This document shows, one piece after another, positions 1 through 5,398 of a stretch of DNA of 8,928 nucleotides. The notes beneath the pieces are model-generated. The model saw only the letters and a list, made by a program, of their open reading frames with translations. It was not told the DNA's origin and searched no databases. The position numbers and the translations under genes were made by a program. How positions within the stretch are numbered: the first letter of the stretch is position 1; each line of letters starts with the position of its first letter. The stretch is from Lachnospiraceae bacterium UBA7199 (GTDB lineage Bacteria > Bacillota > Clostridia > Lachnospirales > Lachnospiraceae). The stretch lies in assembly GCA_002490775.1 (NCBI GenBank), contig DKUR01000021.1:1-8928 (forward strand), read 5' to 3'.

Positions 1-321
1 ATGGAGATAACAAAACTTCGGCAAGATGGTCTTGGATGTACAGCGATTGCAAAGCAGATGGGGCTGTCAAGGGACACAGTCCGAAGTTTCTGCAGGAGAA
101 ATGGTCTGGCAGGGGAAATAACCATAAAAATAGAAAAGGTAGAAGAACAGTTACAGAAAGACTTCTGTCGGGAATGTGGAAAAAAGTTGCAACAGACTGA
201 TGGCATAAAGAAAAGAATTTTTGAGAAAGAGTTTACAGCTTATGGCAATTCACATCGGAAATATTGTTCCCATGAATGTTATGTTAAAAGCCGTTTCAAA
301 GGTGGTGATGGCAATGAATGA
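1..321 (+). CDS. Small helix-turn-helix / zinc-ribbon protein of a recombinase module (probably 5'-partial)
   Basis: The visible 106 residues begin with a helix-turn-helix of the resolvase/Hin type (about residues 4-36, with the recognition-helix-like stretch LSRDTVRSFCRRNGL). A probable zinc ribbon follows, with pairs C-x2-C at residues 54-57 and C-x3-C at 89-93. The window opens on an ATG, but the HTH starts almost at once and no ribosome site can be seen, so the true start probably lies a few codons further left. The protein should bind DNA. It is the first visible gene of a cluster with a SHOCT-like protein and two large serine recombinases, and its stop overlaps the next gene. I infer an accessory role in recombination, as a regulator or directionality factor. 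No catalytic motif is seen. Confidence 0.72.
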   Translation: MEITKLRQDGLGCTAIAKQMGLSRDTVRSFCRRNGLAGEITIKIEKVEEQLQKDFCRECGKKLQQTDGIKKRIFEKEFTAYGNSHRKYCSHECYVKSRFKGGDGNE

Positions 322-490
322 GAAGCAGTTCAGAGCAGAAAAGCTATACCATATATCACTTTCTGTAGCAAAATCCATGCTTAAAAAAGGCATTATTTCA
401 AAGGAAGAATATCAGGAAATTGATACAATACTGCTTAAAAAATACCGACCAATTTTGGGTACATTACTAGCAGGAAAGCCCTTGCAATAA
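314..490 (+). CDS. Small SHOCT-like protein (58 aa)
   Basis: This is a 58-residue charged protein. Its core (about residues 18-45) has the SHOCT pattern, a short helix followed by the turn LKKGIISKEEYQEID and a second helix ending in LLKKY. SHOCT modules are short C-terminal oligomerisation segments of unknown biochemical role; small free-standing versions occur next to serine recombinases in Bacillota mobile elements. The ATG at 314 follows a GGTGG at 301-305 and overlaps the preceding stop codon by 8 bases, so translation is probably coupled. An ATG two codons earlier (308) is the alternative start. The next gene begins 43 bases downstream, which fits one transcript. I infer that it partners the recombinases or the HTH protein. 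No signal peptide or membrane segment is present. Confidence 0.68.
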   Translation: MNEKQFRAEKLYHISLSVAKSMLKKGIISKEEYQEIDTILLKKYRPILGTLLAGKPLQ

Positions 491-533
491 TGACGATTTA
501 GAGTGATTAATGGTAGCGGAAAGGAGTGATTTC

Positions 534-1757
534 ATGAAGAAGATAAACAAAATAGAGCCTGTTCTTCCTGTCCTGCCAAAGCAGAAAAAAGTAGCTGCTT
601 ATGCAAGAGTATCAAGGGATACAGAACGGCTAATGAATTCAATTTCCGCACAGATAAGTTATTACAGCACTCTGATACAAAGCAATTCTGAATGGGAATA
701 TGCAGGTGTGTATGCTGATTGCGGAATAAGTGGTACCGACATAGCAAAACGCAGTGAATTTCAAAGAATGCTTAAGGACTGCGAGGCAGGAAAAATTGAC
801 ATCATTTTATGCAAGAGCATATCAAGGTTTGCAAGAAATACAGTTGACCTTTTGGAAACGGTAAGACATTTAAAAGAACTTGCAATAGAAGTCCGTTTTG
901 AAAAGGAACACATCAATTCGCTGTCAGATGATGGAGAGCTTATGCTTTCGCTCCTTGCTTCCTTTGCACAAGAAGAGAGCCGTTCCATTAGTGAAAACTG
1001 CAAATGGGGTATTAGGAAAAGATTCCAGTCTGGGGAGATCAGCATGACAAATAAGCACCTACTTGGATATCAGTATGACGAGAAACAGGAAAAATACATC
1101 ATTATCCCAGAAGAGGCAGAAGCTGTCCGCTGGATGTTCCAAATGTACATAGACGGCGTTTCCCTACGCCAGATTGCAAAGAACATGAACCGTGCAGGAA
1201 TCCGTTCGGTGCTTGGGAATGAGTTTCAGGAAGGCTCGGTGCGGCAAATGATTTTTAATGAGGTTTATTCTGGAGATATCCGCAGACAGAAATGCTACAT
1301 GACTGACTCTATCACAAAGACAAAGGTAAAAAACAATGGCGAGTTGCCACAGTATTATATGCCTGACTGCCACGAAGCTATCATTGACCGTGAGACTTAC
1401 GCAAAAGTACAGGTGGAAATGGAACGGAGGGCAGCAATGCAGAATCGCACATATCCATTTACCAGAAGGATTAGATGTGGCATCTGTGGAAATTTTTTCA
1501 CACGAAAAAAATGTAAAGTAAAAGGAAAAACATATGTTCATTGGATATGCTGTTCCAAAAAGAAAGCAGGAATGAATTGCATAAGTATAAATTTTAGTGA
1601 AGAAAAATTAAAGAGGATATCAGTACAGATACTTGGAATGGAGAAATTTGATGCAGCGGAGTTTGAGAAACAGATTGAAAGCATAACAGTGCTTGAGGAT
1701 GGTAGTCTTGAGTATCATTTCAATGGAGGTGAAATAAAGCAATGGCAAAAAGTGTAA
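534..1757 (+). CDS. Large serine recombinase 1, lacking the coiled-coil segment (407 aa)
   Basis: This is a site-specific DNA recombinase of the large serine family. The N-terminal resolvase domain (about 18-160) has the nucleophile motif YARVS with Ser27 and the conserved SISRFARN at 95-102. The recombinase domain (about 175-295) is followed by a zinc ribbon using Cys315, Cys318, Cys339 or Cys340, and Cys349. The usual long coiled coil is absent: the ribbon is followed after about 35 residues by the tail ITVLEDGSLEYHFNGGEIK, which matches the extreme C-terminus of the neighbouring recombinase (YVTVFDKEDIRFTFKDGTEIK). The start at 534 is chosen for AAGGAG at 521-526, seven bases upstream; an in-frame ATG at 510 has no comparable site. 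It overlaps the next recombinase by 16 bases, suggesting coupled synthesis and a two-protein recombinase. Confidence 0.93.
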   Translation: MKKINKIEPVLPVLPKQKKVAAYARVSRDTERLMNSISAQISYYSTLIQSNSEWEYAGVYADCGISGTDIAKRSEFQRMLKDCEAGKIDIILCKSISRFARNTVDLLETVRHLKELAIEVRFEKEHINSLSDDGELMLSLLASFAQEESRSISENCKWGIRKRFQSGEISMTNKHLLGYQYDEKQEKYIIIPEEAEAVRWMFQMYIDGVSLRQIAKNMNRAGIRSVLGNEFQEGSVRQMIFNEVYSGDIRRQKCYMTDSITKTKVKNNGELPQYYMPDCHEAIIDRETYAKVQVEMERRAAMQNRTYPFTRRIRCGICGNFFTRKKCKVKGKTYVHWICCSKKKAGMNCISINFSEEKLKRISVQILGMEKFDAAEFEKQIESITVLEDGSLEYHFNGGEIKQWQKV

Positions 1758-3319
1758 TTATCATACCTGCGACAAAGAACAGATATACAGCTGACCCAAT
1801 AGGTAGCAAAAGAAAACGAAAGGTAGCCGCTTATGCTCGTGTTTCCACCGACCATGAGGAACAGCAAAGTAGCTACGAAGCACAGGTGGATTATTACACT
1901 AATTATATCAACGGAAGAGATGACTGGGAATTTGTGTCTGTGTACGCTGACGAAGGGATAACTGGCTGTAACACAAAAAAAAGAGATGGTTTCAATAGTA
2001 TGGTAGATGATGCATTGGCAGGACGCATTGACCTTATCATTACCAAAAGTGTATCAAGATTTGCACGAAACACAGTTGACAGCCTTATCACAATACGAAA
2101 ACTTAAAGAAAACAAAGTGGAGTGCTATTTTGAAAAAGAGAATATTTGGACATTTGATGGAAAAGGAGAATTGCTCCTTACCATCATGTCCTCTTTGGCA
2201 CAGGAAGAAAGCCGCTCCATTTCAGAAAATTGCACATGGGGACAAAGAAAGCGTTTTGCTGATGGCAAGGTCACAGTGCCTTTTGGCAGGTTTCTTGGCT
2301 ATGACAGGGGTGAAGATGGCAATCTTGTGATAAACGAGGAACAAGCGGCTATCGTCCGTAGGATTTATGGTCTTTTCCTGCAAGGACGTTCGCCTTATGC
2401 AATTGCCAAGATACTGATGGCTGATAAAATTCCATCACCTGGTGGCAAAAAAACATGGGCATCTGGAACGGTAAAAAGCATATTGACCAACGAAAAATAC
2501 AAAGGTGACGCACTCTTGCAGAAAGTCTACACAGTGGATTTCCTTTCTAAAAAGAAAAAAGTCAACAAGGGCGAAGTGCCACAGTATTATGTGGAGAGCA
2601 ATCATCAAGCAATCATTTCACCACAGGAATTTGACGCAGTTCAAAAGCAGATGGCAGTAAGGCATCCAGGCAAGAATAGGCAAAGTTGCGTCAGTATTTT
2701 CTCAAGTAAGATAAAATGCGGTGATTGTGGAAGTTGGTATGGCTCTAAAGTCTGGCATTCCAACAGCAAATACCGTAAGACTATATGGCAGTGCAACCAC
2801 AAATTTGATGGCGGTGAGAAATGCACCACGCCCCATCTTGACGAGGAAACCATCAAGGGGCTTTTTGTGAAAGCTGTGAATATTCTCTTAGCAGAAAAAG
2901 ATGAAATTATCGAGAATTTTAACGCCATCAAGGATAGGCTCTTTGATGTGCGACCACTGGAAACGGAACGGTCACAGCTTCAGGAGGAACTGAATGTGGC
3001 AGCGGAACTGATACAGCAGTGTATCAAAGAAAATGCACGGATTGCTCTTGACCAGAAGGAATATAAGAAAAGATATGATGGACTGGCAAAACGGTTAGAC
3101 AATGTGCAAGAACGACTGGATGAGGTCTGTCATACCATTATGAAAAAGCAGGCACAGAAAGAAAAAATAGAGCTGTTCCTTGAAGGACTACAGAAACAGG
3201 AAGAGCTGGTTACTGAATTTGATGAGGATTTATGGTACAGCTTGATTGAATATGTAACAGTTTTTGATAAGGAAGATATCCGTTTTACCTTTAAGGATGG
3301 GACAGAGATTAAAGCTTGA
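1742..3319 (+). CDS. Large serine recombinase 2, full architecture with coiled coil (525 aa)
   Basis: This is a large serine recombinase expected to integrate and excise the mobile element. The domain order is complete. The resolvase domain (about 26-165) has YARVS with catalytic Ser35 and SVSRFARN at 103-110. The recombinase domain spans about 180-305. The zinc ribbon uses Cys326, Cys329, Cys351 and Cys361. A charged heptad-like coiled coil (about 405-490) precedes a short C-terminal beta-rich tail. In this family the coiled coil governs synapsis and integration versus excision. GGAGGT at 1725-1730 lies 11 bases before the ATG, inside the end of recombinase 1. The two proteins are clearly related along their catalytic domains (for example AQEESRSISENC in both) but diverged, so this is an old duplication. 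A hairpin terminator begins at the stop codon. Confidence 0.95.
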   Translation: MAKSVIIIPATKNRYTADPIGSKRKRKVAAYARVSTDHEEQQSSYEAQVDYYTNYINGRDDWEFVSVYADEGITGCNTKKRDGFNSMVDDALAGRIDLIITKSVSRFARNTVDSLITIRKLKENKVECYFEKENIWTFDGKGELLLTIMSSLAQEESRSISENCTWGQRKRFADGKVTVPFGRFLGYDRGEDGNLVINEEQAAIVRRIYGLFLQGRSPYAIAKILMADKIPSPGGKKTWASGTVKSILTNEKYKGDALLQKVYTVDFLSKKKKVNKGEVPQYYVESNHQAIISPQEFDAVQKQMAVRHPGKNRQSCVSIFSSKIKCGDCGSWYGSKVWHSNSKYRKTIWQCNHKFDGGEKCTTPHLDEETIKGLFVKAVNILLAEKDEIIENFNAIKDRLFDVRPLETERSQLQEELNVAAELIQQCIKENARIALDQKEYKKRYDGLAKRLDNVQERLDEVCHTIMKKQAQKEKIELFLEGLQKQEELVTEFDEDLWYSLIEYVTVFDKEDIRFTFKDGTEIKA

Positions 3320-3364
3320 AAGCACAAATCCCCCTGTGACGAATACGCTGACAGGGGATGCTTT
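3319..3364. terminator. Hairpin terminator between recombinase 2 and the convergent acetyltransferase
   Basis: The inner arms CCCCTGT (3331-3337) and ACAGGGG (3351-3357) enclose a 13-base loop. The outer arms AAAGCA (3319-3324) and TGCTTT (3359-3364) are also complementary, but six bases on the left (3325-3330) face one on the right (3358), giving an asymmetric internal loop. The structure starts on the last base of the recombinase stop and lies between two converging genes, so it probably works for both. The T-tract on the + strand is short (TTTGTTG), so its strength is uncertain. Confidence 0.68.
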
Positions 3365-3392
3365 GTTGATGCACAAACTGAAATTTGTCATC

Positions 3393-3914
3393 TCACAATT
3401 TCTTTGAAAGATACAAAACCAAATCGTCATCATTTTTGCATTCCTTATATGGCTTGCATATTTTGTCTTGATACCAAACGCCAGAACCATCTGGTATGTA
3501 ACCACGCTTCACATACATTCGCTGGGCACTTCCATAGCCACTGTGAAGTCCAACACCCAGGTACACTATGTCCGCATATGTTGCGGCGATTTCTTCAGCT
3601 ATATTCATTAAAACTGTACCAATACTCTGGTTTCGATATTTTTCTAAAACGCCAAAATCAATGATTTCTGGGTAGCCTTTCCCTCCAAATGCTCCCCATG
3701 TACTATTGGGATAAATATTTATATAACCAACTGGTTTTCTGGAATATTCTGCAACCAATGAAATTGCCTTCCCCAATCTTTGGTCTTCTAATCTTTTTTG
3801 ATATTTCTCAATGGACGCATCCCACCCCTGTTCGATTTCAGCATCCGTAATTGCCTGAGCATCTCCATACTCCATATTGCGAATAGTTATTTGTCCGTTC
3901 GAAAAGTAAACCAT
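3393..3914 (-). CDS. GNAT-family N-acetyltransferase (173 aa)
   Basis: This is a single-domain GNAT protein, a cytoplasmic enzyme that transfers acetyl from acetyl-CoA to an amine. The early beta strand ITIRNMEYGDAQAI (9-22) and the motif A region FGVLEKYRNQSIGTVLMNIAEE (about 87-108) give the fold. The acetyl-CoA pyrophosphate loop normally reads R/Q-x-x-G-x-G; here it is R94-N-Q-S97-I-G99, with serine replacing the first glycine. Motif B-like residues (QRMYVKRGY, 131-139) are present. GGAGGTG at 3922-3928 is seven bases before the ATG, and a good promoter lies upstream. Its place between a recombinase module and repeats suggests cargo. The substrate cannot be read from the sequence; antibiotic, peptide or small-molecule acetylation are all possible. 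Confidence 0.9.
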   Translation of the reverse strand: MVYFSNGQITIRNMEYGDAQAITDAEIEQGWDASIEKYQKRLEDQRLGKAISLVAEYSRKPVGYINIYPNSTWGAFGGKGYPEIIDFGVLEKYRNQSIGTVLMNIAEEIAATYADIVYLGVGLHSGYGSAQRMYVKRGYIPDGSGVWYQDKICKPYKECKNDDDLVLYLSKKL

Positions 3915-3949
3915 ATAAATGCACCTCCAAATTCTGATTTATTTAAGGG

Positions 3950-3977
3950 ATTATATCATGTTTTGTTCCATTTTCAA
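3950..3977 (-). promoter_or_regulatory. Sigma-A-type promoter of the GNAT gene
   Basis: On the - strand, TTGAAA (3972-3977) and a perfect TATAAT (3950-3955) are separated by 16 bases, followed by the ribosome site and ATG about 35 bases further on. This is a convincing housekeeping promoter for the acetyltransferase. A 12-bp inverted repeat begins three bases upstream of its -35 box. Confidence 0.7.
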
Positions 3978-3980
3978 ACC

Positions 3981-4010
3981 TTTTGATTTTTCTATGAGGA
4001 AAAATCAAAA
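3981..4010. repeat. AT-rich inverted repeat beside the GNAT promoter
   Basis: TTTTGATTTTTC (3981-3992) is the exact reverse complement of GAAAAATCAAAA (3999-4010), with the spacer TATGAG. The right arm is part of the first unit of the direct-repeat array and the left arm is an inverted copy of that unit. The location against the -35 box suggests an operator, but a recombinase or transposase end site would look similar. Confidence 0.65.
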
Positions 4011-4073
4011 AGTATACAAAAAATCAAATTGTTAGAGGAAAAATCAAAAAGTTCAAAGGCAAAATCAAATTGT
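3996..4073. repeat. Alternating A-B-A-B direct-repeat array
   Basis: Unit A, GAGGAAAAATCAAAAAGT, occurs identically at 3996-4013 and 4035-4052. Unit B, AAAATCAAATTGT, occurs identically at 4020-4032 and 4061-4073. All four share the core AAATCAAA, with the C falling at 4006, 4025, 4045 and 4066, so the spacing is 19-21 bp, about two helical turns. The array fills the space between the GNAT promoter and the broken recombinase relic. It may be a set of protein-binding sites at the end of a mobile element, or an operator array. Function unknown. Confidence 0.75.
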
Positions 4074-4094
4074 ATCAAAGACGCCATTTAGTTA

Positions 4095-4718
4095 GACAGA
4101 GGATTTTCAGGACTAAATTTTGAAAGACCAGCATTTAAAAATCTTATTGCAGATATTAAAAAGAAAAAACTTAATGCAGTCATTGTAAAAGATTTTTCAA
4201 GATTGGGACGAAATTATATAGAAGTAGGAGAGTATATAGAAAAAGTTTTTCCTAAATATGGGATAAGATTTATCGCTGTTGAAGAAAAGTATGACAGTGA
4301 TAATAGTAATAGAAATAAAAATAGTAATAATGATGTATTTTTTATGGGAATAAAAAATATAGTGAATGAATGGTATGCAAGGGAATCTGGCAGAAAAGTC
4401 TCTGACGTAAAGCAGTATCAAAAATCAAAAGGAGGATATGTTGGGAATTTTGCTCCATATGGATATTCTATTGTCATAAAAGATGGTATACGTACACTTA
4501 AAGAAGCTGAGACTATGGAAATTGTAAAAAAGATTTGTGAACTTAAAAATAGGGGGTATACTTCTGCTGAAATAGCAAAATGGCTTGACAATCATAGAGT
4601 AAATAGGCCTTCGGTTTATAATGCTACAGGAAAGATATATTATACAGACACAAGTATAAATTTTAAAAAGTGGAGTTCTGGAAGTGTAAGAAGGCTATGG
4701 AATATGCGAACATACACC
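4095..4718 (+). pseudogene. Internal fragment of a TnpX/TndX-type large serine recombinase
   Basis: An uninterrupted reading frame carries only the middle of a serine recombinase. It begins inside the resolvase domain at DRGFSGLNFERPAFKNLI, continues through IVKDFSRLGRNYIEVGEYIE, and ends in the recombinase domain at SSGSVRRLWNMRTYT. Roughly the first 60 residues are missing, including the catalytic YxRVS motif, and so are the zinc ribbon and C-terminal half. A stop codon lies in frame at 4089-4091. The ATG at 4203 is internal to the conserved domain and is not a real start. The IVKDFSRLGRN signature differs from the SRFARN type of the two intact recombinases, so this is a relic of another element, closer to the Tn4451/Tn5397 recombinase group. 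No function is expected. Confidence 0.85.
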
Positions 4719-5210
4719 AGCGGGGATGACCACACGGCTTAAAACTATTTCACCTGTTTCCTGTGTGTCTTTTATCTCGCTCTCTGCTATCTTTGGCGGA
4801 TAAGTTCCATACAGGGTGTGAGGTGGTATTACATATAATTCTTCACTTTCACCAACAGAATTTTCCATAGGCATAAGTGAGATGTTTTGTAAAGCGGTTT
4901 GCCCAGGAAGTATTTCTGCGCCTGAAACTTCTATTGTTTCAAAGCCAGGCGCAGAAACTCGTATGTTATAAACTGAATATGGCTGTTGTGCAACAGGTTC
5001 CATACTGTACTCAAGTGGAGGTGTTGGAAGCTCAATAGATTCAGTTTGACCAGATATGTCAGTTTCAATTTCCTCAATTATTTCATTGGGGTTGTTTTCA
5101 TCAGTAATCTGTACTTTCGCTCCAACTATTGGTCTTGAAGCAATAACTGAATTTACATTAGCCCTAAAATATCCTTTATCTTCTGTCTGTTGTGATTTTA
5201 ATAATGGCAT
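4695..5210 (-). pseudogene. 3'-truncated SleC-like spore cortex-lytic / peptidoglycan-binding protein gene
   Basis: The 171-residue frame starts MPLLKSQQTEDKGYFRANV and contains a carboxypeptidase-regulatory-like beta domain (about 17-112), then HTLYGTYPPKI (131-141) and GEIVLSRVVIP (153-163). From memory, Clostridia proteins that begin this way continue for several hundred residues with a SpoIID-like catalytic region and a C-terminal peptidoglycan-binding domain, as in the germination enzyme SleC. Here the family sequence stops at Pro163, and eight unrelated residues (AGVCSHIP) are read from the recombinase relic before a TAG. The start is intact, with GAGGT at 5217-5221 six bases upstream. 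The remaining product has no enzymatic part and is probably non-functional. The missing 3' part may lie beyond the left edge of the inserted DNA. Confidence 0.75.
4718..4727. other. Junction between recombinase relic and broken SleC-like gene
   Basis: Recombinase similarity on the + strand ends near 4718, and on the - strand the spore-gene reading frame loses its family sequence after Pro163 (codon 4722-4724). The two coding similarities meet within about ten bases. GGGGAT at 4722-4727 could have been shared by both partners as microhomology, because recombinases of this type often read T-Y-T-G-D at this point. The exact breakpoint and mechanism are inferred. Confidence 0.55.
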
Positions 5211-5226
5211 AATAATACCTCATTTC

Positions 5227-5242
5227 TGCGCCGCACTGCGCA
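5227..5242. repeat. Short GC-rich inverted repeat in the SleC-like leader
   Basis: TGCGC (5227-5231) pairs with GCGCA (5238-5242) around a six-base loop, a GC-rich island in an otherwise AT-rich intergenic region just upstream of the - strand ribosome site. It could form a weak hairpin in the leader mRNA, or be the stump of an interspersed palindromic repeat. The function is unknown. Confidence 0.35.
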
Positions 5243-5262
5243 TTGTAAATTAGGTTTATTAT

Positions 5263-5289
5263 TATTTTATGATAGTTAATAAAATTTGT
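5263..5289 (-). promoter_or_regulatory. Possible SigK/SigE-type sporulation promoter of the SleC-like gene
   Basis: On the - strand, CATAAAATA (5263-5271) fits the mother-cell consensus CATANNNTA, and AC (5288-5289) sits 16 bases upstream, as in SigK promoters. The start of transcription would fall about 45 bases before the SleC-like ATG. The match agrees with the spore role of the gene, but the consensus is loose and the region is AT-rich, so chance is possible. Confidence 0.42.
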
Positions 5290-5314
5290 TACGAAAAAAT
5301 TTGGTAAAATAAGG

Positions 5315-5343
5315 TTGCAAAAAACTGGATAATTTTATATTAT
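5315..5343 (+). promoter_or_regulatory. Sigma-A-type promoter of the aminotransferase gene
   Basis: TTGCAA (5315-5320) and TATTAT (5338-5343) are separated by an ideal 17 bases. Transcription would start near 5350, leaving a leader of about 50 bases to the ATG at 5399. No riboswitch-sized leader is present. Confidence 0.6.
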
Positions 5344-5349
5344 AGTAAA

Positions 5350-5364
5350 TGCAAAATATTTGCA
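5350..5364. repeat. Short palindrome at the expected aminotransferase transcription start
   Basis: TGCAAA (5350-5355) and TTTGCA (5359-5364) form a perfect six-base inverted repeat around ATA. It lies at the predicted transcription start, where a bound repressor would block initiation. No cognate regulator can be named from the sequence, and in AT-rich DNA such a palindrome can arise by chance. Confidence 0.35.
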
Positions 5365-5398
5365 TAAGAGAAAAGACAGAAAAATCGGAGGGATAGAC

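Noticed and set aside
510..533. Upstream ATG at 510 as the start of recombinase 1
   Set aside because: It has no good ribosome site and would place AAGGAG (521-526) inside the gene; the ATG at 534 is ideally placed after that site.
1164..1541. 125-residue - strand frame opposite recombinase 1
   Set aside because: It is antisense to conserved recombinase domain and zinc-ribbon coding sequence, with a Cys- and Phe-rich composition typical of a shadow frame.
3981..4073. Repeat array as a CRISPR array
   Set aside because: Units are 13-18 bp with gaps of only a few bases, no spacer-sized unique segments, and no cas genes nearby.
3981..4073. Repeat array as plasmid replication iterons
   Set aside because: No replication initiator gene is seen in the window, and the surrounding genes are recombinase and chromosomal types.
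4203..4742. A real 179-aa protein starting at the ATG at 4203
   Set aside because: Conserved resolvase-domain sequence continues upstream in the same frame to about 4095, so the ATG is internal, and the 3' end runs into unrelated DNA. It is a gene fragment.
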